A stretch of DNA of 64,000 nt from Nonlabens spongiae. Lineage in GTDB: Bacteria > Bacteroidota > Bacteroidia > Flavobacteriales > Flavobacteriaceae. The stretch covers positions 496,001-560,000 of the forward strand of contig NZ_CP019344.1 in NCBI RefSeq assembly GCF_002117125.1, given 5' to 3'. A model generated the notes under the pieces. It did no database searches. It was not told where the DNA came from and saw only the letters and a program-made list of their open reading frames with translations. Positions 51,040-59,324 of this stretch are shown here, in pieces. The translations under genes were made by a program, and so were the position numbers. How positions within the stretch are numbered: the stretch's first letter is position 1; each line of letters opens with the position of its first letter.

Positions 51040-51780
51040 CTAATCTGAGGATTTAAAAACCTTAGTGCTGTTTTTAGTCAGTTTGCGTAATGTACTTAAC
51101 TCTTCTCGAGTAAGATCACGATGCTTTCCTACAGGCATATCCAGCTCCACATTCATAATACGCACGCGTTTCAGTTTGGTTACTCTATAATCGAGATACT
51201 CGCACATACGTCTGATCTGTCGATTCAAGCCTTGAGTCAGCACTATTCTAAAACTGCGTTTACCTAATTTTTCAACCTCGCACTCTCTTGTAACGGTATC
51301 TAAAATGGGAATCCCTGAAGACATGCGCTGCACAAAACGATCGGTTACCGTGCGGTCTACATGAACGATGTATTCCTTCTCATGATTGTTTCTTGCTCTG
51401 AGAATCTTGTTCACGATATCGCCATCGTTTGTCAAAAAGATCAATCCTTCTGACATTTTATCTAATCGGCCGATGGGGAAAATACGAGTAGGATAGTTGA
51501 TGTAATCAATGATATTGTCCTTTTCTACTCTGGTGTCAGTCGTACATACAATGCCTACTGGTTTGTGGAATGCTAGATAAACGGGTTTCTCTTTTTTTGT
51601 GCTTATTGCTTCACCATCTACAGCGACTTCATCTCCAGGCATGACTTTGGAGCCCATTTCTGGAACTTGACCGTTAATGGTCACCCGTTCTTGCTCTATG
51701 AGTTTATCGGCTGCTCTTCTTGAACAAAAGCCTTGCTCACTGAGGTATTTATTGATGCGCGTTCCTTTTTGATCTGACAT
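51040..51780 (-). CDS. RluF/RsuA-family pseudouridine synthase
   Basis: A 246-aa enzyme. An N-terminal S4 RNA-binding domain (RINKYLSEQGFCSRRAADKL) is followed by the RsuA-type catalytic domain with the active-site Asp in GRLDKMSEGLIFLTNDG and the closing LTQGLNRQIRRMCEYLDYRV. It resembles RluF, which modifies 23S rRNA at U2604, more than RsuA. The frame is open upstream, but the ATG at 51780 fits the family start and leaves no extra N-terminal tail. It converges on tolC. Confidence 0.9.
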   Translation of the reverse strand: MSDQKGTRINKYLSEQGFCSRRAADKLIEQERVTINGQVPEMGSKVMPGDEVAVDGEAISTKKEKPVYLAFHKPVGIVCTTDTRVEKDNIIDYINYPTRIFPIGRLDKMSEGLIFLTNDGDIVNKILRARNNHEKEYIVHVDRTVTDRFVQRMSSGIPILDTVTRECEVEKLGKRSFRIVLTQGLNRQIRRMCEYLDYRVTKLKRVRIMNVELDMPVGKHRDLTREELSTLRKLTKNSTKVFKSSD

Positions 51781-51929
51781 GCTACAAAGGTAAGCGTATT
51801 CACTATCTTCAAAAGAACTGAAGAAGATTTCCAAATTATCTATTAAGAGGACTACAGAAGCATCGTTACAAGGATTCCTATAATGTAACAATTTCAATCA
51901 CTATCGTACTAATAGATAAAGAAAGAACC

Positions 51930-52376
51930 ATGGATCAAAAAACCGCTGAAAATACCTTTAATGACCAATTCAGAGACGGCTACCCGGCCCACAACAATCT
52001 CAATACGCTCGCAACGATGCATTTGATTTATGGTATTCTATCCTCTCTAAGCTCGCTGTTCTTTATATTTTACATCTTTATGGGAGCAGCTCTAAGCGAT
52101 CAAATAATGCGAGACTCTTCCAGCACTCCACCGTTTGATGTGAGTGTTATTTTTATTATAATTGGTTCTGTGGGAATCTTCTTTTGTATACTAAAAGCGA
52201 TCTTCAATTTTCTATCCTCTTCTTACTTGAGGAAAGCAAAGAATTTCAACTTTGTTTTTGCGACAGAGATTATTAATTGCATCTCTGGAGTTTTAGGAAT
52301 AGTCTTGGGGATTTTTACTTTCGTAGAAATTCACAAACCACACGTCAAAGAATTATTTCATAGGAATAGATCCTAG
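51930..52376 (+). CDS. small membrane protein, three helices
   Basis: A 148-aa protein with a polar N-terminus (about 25 residues) and three hydrophobic helices (about 32-55, 70-93 and 110-130). Not recognised by name. It probably lies in the inner membrane. It converges on the DinB-like gene and overlaps its stop by 4 bp. Confidence 0.65.
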   Translation: MDQKTAENTFNDQFRDGYPAHNNLNTLATMHLIYGILSSLSSLFFIFYIFMGAALSDQIMRDSSSTPPFDVSVIFIIIGSVGIFFCILKAIFNFLSSSYLRKAKNFNFVFATEIINCISGVLGIVLGIFTFVEIHKPHVKELFHRNRS

Positions 52377-52843
52377 TTTTTCTTTACAATATCTCTTATG
52401 ATCTTAAGATGGTGATGAGTATGAATCGTGATGAACTTTACAGTTTCCTTCTTTTTCATCCATCCAAATAAAGGATGTTTAAAAATTTTATTTTCATCGA
52501 TTGCAGGAATTTCAGCGACTTCTTCGATTGTTGACGCATGTTTCTCAAGCAAACTGTTATGAGTTGCTTCTTGTGCACTCAAAGTCTGTTTAGGAGCTTT
52601 TCCTTTCCCTCGTGGAATGGTTTTGAAAGTCATGACCACCCATTTCCAGAAGCTGAATTTTGGAGCATAATTTTTAGGATTTGATTCTTCAAGGGTTTGA
52701 ATGATTCCTTTAATAACATTTAAGGAATGATCAATATGCCAGTACGTCCCCACCTTAGAAACATTATTAGCATTTTGATTGCCTAACTCAATGTAGGAGT
52801 GAAGTTCAGCAAGTTGATTTTCAAGTTTCTTAAGTGCTTGCAT
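52373..52843 (-). CDS. DinB-like/DUF1569 protein
   Basis: A 156-aa helical protein. Two His-containing helices match the DinB-like metal site pattern: GTYWHIDHSLNVIKGIIQ near residue 33 and VKFITIHTHHHLKIIRDI near the C-terminus. This group (DUF1569) has a four-helix bundle with a probable metal centre; substrate unknown. The chosen ATG at 52843 is 4 bp after the stop of the GreA-like gene, so the two are coupled. Confidence 0.75.
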   Translation of the reverse strand: MQALKKLENQLAELHSYIELGNQNANNVSKVGTYWHIDHSLNVIKGIIQTLEESNPKNYAPKFSFWKWVVMTFKTIPRGKGKAPKQTLSAQEATHNSLLEKHASTIEEVAEIPAIDENKIFKHPLFGWMKKKETVKFITIHTHHHLKIIRDIVKKN

Positions 52844-52847
52844 GAGT

Positions 52848-53300
52848 TCAAACGATTTGGAGAATATTATGTTCCTTCTCATTGAAGGTGAAGGTATCAC
52901 CTGCGTGGCGATGTTTCAAAGCCATTCCTAAAGGAGAGGCAAGGGATAGCGCAAATACGTCTTTTTCATTGACAGTAAGCTTCCCCATTCCCGCGCTGAT
53001 GTAATAGTGTCCAGAAGGTAACGTGACTAGTGCACCATCCTCAACACGTTTACATTTTTTATCTGGATCGATTTTCAAAAGTTGATCTAGAATGATTTGA
53101 GTCTGGTGACGCTGTCTTCGATAAAGCTCTTCTTGGTTCTGAATCATTGCGCGACCGGTTTCATATTTGTCACCGGCACTGCTTTTGGTTTCAGATTGCT
53201 TAGAATGCTGAAGGTTTTTTAGATTGTCATCGATAATGTCTAGGCGTTCAGCTACAATTTCTAGACACTTGGTATTTATTGCTTTTTTGAATTCAGACAA
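52848..53300 (-). CDS. GreA/GreB-like protein
   Basis: A 150-aa protein with an N-terminal coiled coil (about 1-75) and a C-terminal FKBP-like domain: DGALVTLPSGHYYISAG, ALSLASPLGMALKHRHAGDT and FTFNEKEHNILQIV, as in Gre factors. The family acts in the secondary channel of RNA polymerase. It is short for GreA, and relatives are sometimes misnamed in databases. A second Gre-like gene is at 62701-63207. Confidence 0.75.
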   Translation of the reverse strand: MSEFKKAINTKCLEIVAERLDIIDDNLKNLQHSKQSETKSSAGDKYETGRAMIQNQEELYRRQRHQTQIILDQLLKIDPDKKCKRVEDGALVTLPSGHYYISAGMGKLTVNEKDVFALSLASPLGMALKHRHAGDTFTFNEKEHNILQIV

Positions 53301-53396
53301 GGATCCTTAGTTTAGAATAGCAAATTACAATAACTCCCCTACAATTAGAGGTCAGAAATTACAATACCGAAAAAAAATAAAGATAAAAACTGAGAA

Positions 53397-53921
53397 CTAT
53401 AGACTATCCAGCTTAATCGCAGCCATTTTTATTGCTGCAACCGCAGCCTCGCTGCCCTTATTTCCATGGCGACCACCACTGCGATCTACACTTTGAACAT
53501 GAGTATCATCAGTTAGAACACAAAAAATTACTGGTATGCGCGAGTCATTAATGTTTAAGTCTTTGATCCCTTGAGTTACTCCCTGACAAACAAAGTCAAA
53601 ATGAGCGGTTTCTCCACGTATCACACTACCGATCACAATTATCGCATCCAGTCGTTTCTTTTGACCTTTATCTTTAATCGGGTAGGTAGTGTCTTGCATA
53701 TGCTTTGCACCATAAACCAATTCAAAACTGCCCGGTACATTTAATCTAAAGATGCGATCCTCATCTACACCACAGTCCAGCAAGGTTTCATGAGCGCCGT
53801 TGAAAAGGTTTTCAGTGATATCATCATTCCACTCGGCAACAACGAGACCTATGCGCATATTACTCGCATCAGGAAGCTGATTCTTATCGTAAGCTGAAAG
53901 ATCCTTACCTGCGGTAGCCAT
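53397..53921 (-). CDS. ribH: 6,7-dimethyl-8-ribityllumazine synthase
   Basis: A 174-aa enzyme of riboflavin synthesis that condenses the aminouracil with dihydroxybutanone phosphate. Features: GLVVAEWNDDIT, NVPGSFELVYGAK, IVIGSVIRGETAHFDFVCQG with the catalytic His, and VIFCVLTDDTHVQSVDRSGG. Forms a capsid-like or pentameric assembly in the cytoplasm. It follows the TPR gene by 3 bp. No other rib gene is in the window. Confidence 0.96.
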   Translation of the reverse strand: MATAGKDLSAYDKNQLPDASNMRIGLVVAEWNDDITENLFNGAHETLLDCGVDEDRIFRLNVPGSFELVYGAKHMQDTTYPIKDKGQKKRLDAIIVIGSVIRGETAHFDFVCQGVTQGIKDLNINDSRIPVIFCVLTDDTHVQSVDRSGGRHGNKGSEAAVAAIKMAAIKLDSL

Positions 53922-53924
53922 GAT

Positions 53925-54710
53925 TTAGTTTTTGGCTTTAGCCTGTCCTAAAAGAACCTTTGCATTTTGAGCTTCTGCTGAGTCGCTGTACTCATTTTCG
54001 ATACGCTCAAGTGCGCTTACCGCTTTTGCATTATCGCCAGCTTGGAGAGCGGCCTTAGCAGCTTTTAATAAGTATTTAGGTGAGGAGAATTCATTGGGTT
54101 CCGTATCGGCAGCGTTTAAGTAGTAGCTTACTGCATCGTCATATTGCTTCACTTGTACCAAAGCATCGCCTATACCAGCTTGTGCCAGCGCTTCCATTAC
54201 ACGGTCGCCACCATCATAAGCACTTAGGTAATCGATGGCTTTCTGGTATTTATCACCACCTATGTTGAGGTAGGCCATACCTGCCTGATAGTTGGCTAGA
54301 TTTCCAGCATCAGTTCCGGCGTACTCATCTGCGATTTTGATCAGTCCATATTTACCATCAGCACCTTCTAGAGCAAGATTGTAAAGACTGTCTTGTTCTT
54401 GTCCGCTTGCGTTTAACGCAGCAGCATAAAGTTCATTTGCTTTAATGCTTTCTAGAAGCGCTTCATTTTGCTTGGGAGATTGAATGAACTCGTTATAAGC
54501 CCAGTAAACTAGAGCTGCAAGAGCAATAGCAGCAATCACACCTATGATGGCGTTTTGGTTGTTGCTTACCCATTCCTCCGTTTTATTGGCACCCTCATCC
54601 AGCGACTCAAATACCTCTGCCGTTGTAGACTCAGAGTCGTCAATTAGTTCTTCTTCCTCCTTTTCAGGCTTGGTTTTCGGTTTATATCCTCGCTTATTGT
54701 ACGTTGCCAT
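53925..54710 (-). CDS. tetratricopeptide-repeat membrane protein (YfgM-like)
   Basis: A 261-aa protein with a charged acidic N-terminus (about 1-50), one membrane helix (AIIGVIAAIALAALVYWAY, about 56-74) and TPR-like helical repeats to the end (GDKYQKAIDYLSAYDGGD, QYDDAVSYYLNAADTEP, GDNAKAVSALERIENEY). It resembles YfgM/anchored TPR proteins of the periplasm that interact with the Sec or assembly machinery. The ATG at 54710 (M-A-T-Y-N-K-R-G-Y) fits better than the one 24 bp upstream. Coupled with ribH. Confidence 0.85.
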   Translation of the reverse strand: MATYNKRGYKPKTKPEKEEEELIDDSESTTAEVFESLDEGANKTEEWVSNNQNAIIGVIAAIALAALVYWAYNEFIQSPKQNEALLESIKANELYAAALNASGQEQDSLYNLALEGADGKYGLIKIADEYAGTDAGNLANYQAGMAYLNIGGDKYQKAIDYLSAYDGGDRVMEALAQAGIGDALVQVKQYDDAVSYYLNAADTEPNEFSSPKYLLKAAKAALQAGDNAKAVSALERIENEYSDSAEAQNAKVLLGQAKAKN

Positions 54711-54914
54711 TACTTCTTGAAATTGTGCGCGCAAAAATAGAACAATTATCGAATTATAAAAATGTGTGAAAACTTTATTACGACTAAGTTGAACCGTTGA
54801 AATGGGTATTTGAGGTAATTGTCCGGCTCACATCATTTTTAAGAGCATTCTACCAGTCATTTCCTTCCCTCTTTTGTAGGTTTGTGCAGCTGTAAAAAGT
54901 TTTTTAATAAGTAC

Positions 54915-54930
54915 GCTTTCGCGAAAGCGT
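54915..54930. repeat. intergenic copy of the palindrome CGCTTTCGCGAAAGCG
   Basis: Perfect copy, extended by TA on each side (TACGCTTTCGCGAAAGCGTA), in the gap between the divergent TPR and recF genes. Confidence 0.95.
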
Positions 54931-54976
54931 AAACCCTTACAATCACCTCACACATTTAAAGCTGTCGTTACCCATT

Positions 54977-56056
54977 ATGTATCTTAAATCACTGAGCCTG
55001 ATCAACTATAAAAGCTTTGAGAGTGCTGATTTTGAGATGGATGAGCGCATCAATTGTTTTGTGGGGAATAATGGGGTGGGTAAGACTAATGTGCTGGACG
55101 CTGTTTACCATCTGGCTTATGCAAAGAGCTACTTCAACCCGATTGCAGTTCAAAATATCAAACACGGTACAGACTTTTTTATGCTGAACGGAAAGTTTGA
55201 TAAAAATGGGCGTGAGGAAAACGTGATCATCAGTTCTAAACGCGGCGCTAAGCGACTGGTGAAGCGCAACGGCAAAGAGTACGAGCGCATCAGTGAACAC
55301 ATCGGTTTGATACCGCTGGTGATCATTTCACCAGCAGATCGGGATTTGATTACTGAGGGCAGCGATACCCGCAGGCGATTTCTAGATGGTGTTATTTCCT
55401 TGGAAAATAATCCCTACCTAAACAAGCTGATTGATTACAATAAACTGGTGCAGCAACGCAATGCTCTGCTGAAATACTTTGCCAGCAATAGAAAATTTGA
55501 CAGTGCAGCGCTAGAAGTCTATGATCTTCAAATGAGTGAGTTGGGTACGTACATTTATGAGCAACGGACTCAGTTTTTAGAAGTTTTCATACTCATTTTT
55601 AGAAAATACTATCAGAAGATTTCGCAGACCAGTGAAGAAGTCAGTATTAAATACAAAAGTGATCTCAAGGAGCTTAGTTTGCGCGAGGCCTTGACAAATG
55701 CCCAACAAAAGGATATGCAGTTGCAATACACAAGCGTGGGCACGCACAAGGATGACCTGATTTTATTGCTTAATGGCTATCCTGTGAAAAAATTTGGTAG
55801 TCAGGGACAGCAAAAAAGCTTTTTGACAAGTTTAAAACTGGCTCAATTTGAATTTATCAAACAGCAGAGCGGCACTGTACCTATTTTATTGCTGGATGAT
55901 ATTTTTGACAAACTGGATGAATCGAGGGTTGCGCAGATTATCGATATGGTAAATGAGGAGCAATTTGGGCAGATCATGATCAGTGATACGCATCCCGAGA
56001 GAACCGAGGAAGTCATTAAACGTACGGAGCAATCCTATAAAATTTTCAATCTATGA
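54977..56056 (+). CDS. recF: DNA replication/repair protein RecF
   Basis: A 359-aa SMC-like ATPase. Walker [21 protein letters not shown] near residue 30, RecF-specific [18 protein letters not shown], signature [18 protein letters not shown] near 275 and Walker [16 protein letters not shown] near 310. Loads RecA at gaps with RecO and RecR. The lipoprotein gene overlaps its stop by 4 bp. dnaA/dnaN are not nearby, as is common in Bacteroidota. Confidence 0.96.
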   Translation: MYLKSLSLINYKSFESADFEMDERINCFVGNNGVGKTNVLDAVYHLAYAKSYFNPIAVQNIKHGTDFFMLNGKFDKNGREENVIISSKRGAKRLVKRNGKEYERISEHIGLIPLVIISPADRDLITEGSDTRRRFLDGVISLENNPYLNKLIDYNKLVQQRNALLKYFASNRKFDSAALEVYDLQMSELGTYIYEQRTQFLEVFILIFRKYYQKISQTSEEVSIKYKSDLKELSLREALTNAQQKDMQLQYTSVGTHKDDLILLLNGYPVKKFGSQGQQKSFLTSLKLAQFEFIKQQSGTVPILLLDDIFDKLDESRVAQIIDMVNEEQFGQIMISDTHPERTEEVIKRTEQSYKIFNL

Positions 56057-56472
56057 AGTGGAACATCTTTTTATCTGTATGTATCGCGATGTTTTTAATC
56101 TCTTGCGAGAAAGATTCTTCAGAAAAAATCAAATTATTAGAAGGCTACTGGAATATTGAGACGGTTGAAATGCCTGATGGATCTGAGAAAGCTTTTCCGT
56201 TCTCAAATCACATGGACTATTTTGAGATCAAAGAAAATACTGGGATGAAATACCGCGTGAGCCCACGATACGATGGAACTTTTGTCAATTATGGCAGTCC
56301 AGTGCCTTTTAAATGGAAGGAAAAAGATGGAGAACTGCTATTGAAATTTGCTGACAGTTCAAATGCTTATCAGCAAACCCTGAAAAGTGTGAGTAAGAAA
56401 GAACTGGTCTTACTCCATGAAAACGGAACCTTATACACCTATACCTCATATACACCAGATGCGAAACAATAA
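56053..56472 (+). CDS. lipocalin-like lipoprotein
   Basis: A 139-aa lipoprotein with signal ending MFLISC (Cys near residue 18). The rest is beta-rich and begins [19 protein letters not shown], the opening strand typical of lipocalin-like domains, and has [16 protein letters not shown]. Function unknown. It overlaps recF by 4 bp and the DUF721 gene by 14 bp, in a three-gene unit seen in many relatives. Confidence 0.75.
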   Translation: MKWNIFLSVCIAMFLISCEKDSSEKIKLLEGYWNIETVEMPDGSEKAFPFSNHMDYFEIKENTGMKYRVSPRYDGTFVNYGSPVPFKWKEKDGELLLKFADSSNAYQQTLKSVSKKELVLLHENGTLYTYTSYTPDAKQ

Positions 56473-56758
56473 AAAAGACGACTTTCTAAAATTGAGCGAT
56501 GCATTGCAGGATTTCAAATCTCAAGAAAAACTTTCTCGTGGGTTTGAGCGCGTTAATGTAGAGACAGCCTGGAAAGATGTCATGGGACCCGGCATCGTGA
56601 AATACACTACAGGAATGAAATTTACTGCAGGAACGCTTATCGTGAACTTATCTTCATCTGTTTTGCGTCAAGAATTGATGTATGGCAGGACTAAAATCAT
56701 GGAGAATCTTAACCATCATATGGGACAAGAATTGGTTACAAAAATTGTATTGCGATAA
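56459..56758 (+). CDS. DUF721 protein
   Basis: A 99-aa protein of the DUF721 (DciA-like) group. It has FLKLSDALQDFKSQEKLSRG, then VETAWKDVMGPGIVKYTTGM with the conserved Trp, and closes with GTLIVNLSSSVLRQELMYGR and a C-terminal strand. DciA relatives load the replicative helicase in many bacteria. Start at ATG 56459 is preferred over an upstream in-frame ATG. Confidence 0.85.
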   Translation: MRNNKKDDFLKLSDALQDFKSQEKLSRGFERVNVETAWKDVMGPGIVKYTTGMKFTAGTLIVNLSSSVLRQELMYGRTKIMENLNHHMGQELVTKIVLR

Positions 56759-56869
56759 AATCTGATACAGTTCTGATCTGGTTAAAGTTGTATAATTCTT
56801 ATTGACTTAAACTTACTCTTAAGCTTAAACTTATTCTTATTTCCGACCTTTGACTAAAACCAAATTGCT

Positions 56870-58042
56870 ATGAACTACATACTCTCAGATTTTGACGCCC
56901 ATAAGTCTTTGCTACCTTTTACTTACACTCGCCCAGCTTCAGAGATACGATGCGGTATTCTCACGATGACTAATCGCTGGAAAAGATTGCTGGAAGAAGA
57001 GTTAAGCTTTCAAACAGAAGAATATTTAACTAAAAAATTTTCTCTCCATGAAACAGATGACAATGTTGTTATTGCTGGAAACGCAGTAGCAACTGAAGAA
57101 CTTGTATTTCAAATCAAAGCTTTAAAATCAGAGCAAAAACTTATGGCTGGCGATAGGGTAGTAGCCTATCGAGCGGCTCAAGTTCACACACCCACCATCG
57201 AGTTAGAGCAAGTTATTTATGAAGGTGACGAAATTATTTTTATAGATCATACCTGGGATATCTTTTCCAAGAACGGAGAAGTTCTGGAAATGGACTTTGA
57301 TTTGATTACTAAAGAGCGCGATAGTCAACCCATCCCAGAGCATGTTCAAGCTGTAAATCCAGAACGTATTTTTATAGAGGAGGGAGCAACAGTCAACTTT
57401 TCAATTCTTAACGCTTCTAGTGGTTCTATTTACATAGGCCGCAATGCAGAAGTCATGGAAGGTTCTTTGATTAGAGGTGGTTTTGCATTGTGTGATCATA
57501 GCTCGACAAAACTGGGAACCAAAATTTATGGCCCAACAACAGTTGGACCTCACAGTAAAGTAGGTGGAGAGGTAGGCAATTCAGTTATAATCGGTTATTC
57601 AAACAAAGGACACGAGGGCTATTTAGGGAATTCAGTACTGGGAGAATGGTGCAATCTGGGCGCCGATACTAATACCAGCAATTTAAAAAACAACTACGCC
57701 GAGGTAAGACTGTGGGATTATGAAACAGGTCGTTTCGCTAAAACCGGACTACAATTCTGCGGATTAATGATGGGTGATCATTCCAAGTGCGGAATCAATA
57801 CCATGTTCAATACAGGAACGGTTGTCGGCGTAAGTGCCAACATCTACGGTTCAGGATATCCACGCAATTTTATTCCGTCTTTCAGTTGGGGTGGTCCACA
57901 AGGTATGATGACTTATAAATCCTCTAAGGCTTATGAAGTGGCAGAAGTCGTCATGAAAAGGCGTAATCTTCCTTTTACTGAGTTGGATAAAGAGATTTTA
58001 GATCACGTATTTGAGGATACTAAAAAGTATAGGAAGGATTAG
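56870..58042 (+). CDS. GlmU-like sugar nucleotidyltransferase-related protein
   Basis: A 390-aa protein. The N-terminal 170 residues resemble a nucleotidyltransferase-like domain (NYILSDFDAHKSLLPFTYTR, SEIRCGILTMTNRW). The C-terminal part has left-handed beta-helix hexapeptides (SIYIGRNAEVMEGSLIRGG, GTKIYGPTTVGPHSKVGG, GNSVLGEWCNLGADTNTSN). It belongs to the group annotated putative sugar nucleotidyl transferase in Bacteroidota. The exact substrate is unknown, and the pyrophosphorylase signature is weak, so the first domain may not be catalytic. Confidence 0.8.
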   Translation: MNYILSDFDAHKSLLPFTYTRPASEIRCGILTMTNRWKRLLEEELSFQTEEYLTKKFSLHETDDNVVIAGNAVATEELVFQIKALKSEQKLMAGDRVVAYRAAQVHTPTIELEQVIYEGDEIIFIDHTWDIFSKNGEVLEMDFDLITKERDSQPIPEHVQAVNPERIFIEEGATVNFSILNASSGSIYIGRNAEVMEGSLIRGGFALCDHSSTKLGTKIYGPTTVGPHSKVGGEVGNSVIIGYSNKGHEGYLGNSVLGEWCNLGADTNTSNLKNNYAEVRLWDYETGRFAKTGLQFCGLMMGDHSKCGINTMFNTGTVVGVSANIYGSGYPRNFIPSFSWGGPQGMMTYKSSKAYEVAEVVMKRRNLPFTELDKEILDHVFEDTKKYRKD

Positions 58043-58112
58043 TTTTTGTTGTTTGCGTGTAAAATAATGCTGGTGTTACGCAACTTTTACTATAAATGAT
58101 CATCTTTAAGTC

Positions 58113-58721
58113 ATGAAGTCGAGACAGAACACAGTATACTGTAGTGCCTTTTTAATGCTGCTACTTTTTCAGAATTTCTGTTTTGGCCAAGATGCCGCAC
58201 ATGGTAATATATCATTTGAATCTGGATTTCAAGTTGGTCGTTATATAGGTCTTGATTTTGGTATAAATTACAAAGTAAATCATCAGAACACACTTCATTT
58301 TGGCGTTTCAGCCTTAACTACAAAAGCGCATAATCGCCCTGAAGGGTATGGTGGAGGTTTAGAGTCGGTGTATAGCTTTGGGTTTTCTGCGGCAAGAGAG
58401 CGATTGTTTAATTTTCGTATTGGAATAGGTAAGATATTCAATTTGAACGAGCAGAGCAGTTGGAGGTTCCATCCTAAAGTTGGGATCGGGCTAGCAATCA
58501 TTCAAGAACCGATTAATTTTAACTTTAATGGTAGTTTTTTGATAAGTGAAAATTACGATTATGAATTCAATTCCTACAGTACATGGAGTATTCATATAAG
58601 CCCTAATATTGAATACCTCATTCATGAATCTTTTGGATTTTCAATTTCACCTTTATTGATTTTGAACAAAAATCAGTGGCACTATGGGCTAGGGCTCAAT
58701 GTTATACTTGGTAGCCCTTAA
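58113..58721 (+). CDS. outer-membrane beta-barrel-like protein
   Basis: A 202-aa protein with a signal peptide (TVYCSAFLMLLLFQNFCFGQ) and amphipathic strands alternating with turns: GNISFESGFQVGRYIGLDFG, NTLHFGVSALTTKAHN, WRFHPKVGIGLAIIQE, ending GLGLNVILGSP. It fits small eight-stranded outer-membrane barrels. No specific function can be assigned. Confidence 0.65.
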   Translation: MKSRQNTVYCSAFLMLLLFQNFCFGQDAAHGNISFESGFQVGRYIGLDFGINYKVNHQNTLHFGVSALTTKAHNRPEGYGGGLESVYSFGFSAARERLFNFRIGIGKIFNLNEQSSWRFHPKVGIGLAIIQEPINFNFNGSFLISENYDYEFNSYSTWSIHISPNIEYLIHESFGFSISPLLILNKNQWHYGLGLNVILGSP

Positions 58722-58794
58722 AAAAACAATCAGCTTCTGTTTTCTCATTATATAATGACATCTGCTACAATCTTTAATGCTCAGATAATTATCT

Positions 58795-59202
58795 TTAATC
58801 TGCAATTTTAGCATAACGCTCGCTGCACGCCTCAATACAGAAATAATTTATTTGAAGAGTTCCATCGGCTAAAGTGTAGGTCGCTTGACAATTTCCAACT
58901 GAAGCCATAATTGTATTATCCATCTCATTATAACTTCCTGTTCGGTCTGAGGAACTTGAAGATGCTCCAAAACACATTCCGAAATTACTGCTCACTGTTC
59001 CATTACCGTCAAAAGTAAGGCGCTTACCACTGTTGTCAACTTGGAAAGTTCCACTACCATCTCCAGGATCAGCGAGGGTGGTTCTAATTTCCCATGTTCC
59101 CTGTAAAATATTGCTGTCAACGTCAGTATCTTGATCGTCGCTATCACAAGAGTAAGCAGTCATTAAAAATAATACTGGAAGAATAAAATAGAGCTTTTTC
59201 AT
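58795..59202 (-). CDS. lipocalin-like lipoprotein
   Basis: A 135-aa lipoprotein with signal ending LMTAYSC. After an acidic linker (DSDDQDTDVDSN) it begins LQGTWEIRTTLADPGDGSG and continues with strands RLTFDGNGTVSSNFGMCF, YNEMDNTIMASVGNCQATY. Six Cys residues besides the lipidated one are likely paired. Similar to lipocalin-like/DUF4488 types. Its upstream region faces the large BNR protein gene. Confidence 0.7.
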   Translation of the reverse strand: MKKLYFILPVLFLMTAYSCDSDDQDTDVDSNILQGTWEIRTTLADPGDGSGTFQVDNSGKRLTFDGNGTVSSNFGMCFGASSSSSDRTGSYNEMDNTIMASVGNCQATYTLADGTLQINYFCIEACSERYAKIAD

Positions 59203-59274
59203 GTTTTTAGTTTTTATATAGATGCTTGATTCTCAAAAAGGTTGCGTAGTACGAGTTGCATTTTAATTGTCCCA

Positions 59275-59288
59275 CTTTCGCGAAAGCG
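59275..59288. repeat. palindrome ACTTTCGCGAAAGCG-type, upstream of the BNR protein
   Basis: ACTTTCGCGAAAGCG with an imperfect left end, about 40 bp before the ATG at 59325. It is in a region that would form part of the 5' UTR or promoter. Confidence 0.9.
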
Positions 59289-59324
59289 GAATCCCCACTA
59301 TCTTTAGAGCAATATTACAATTCT

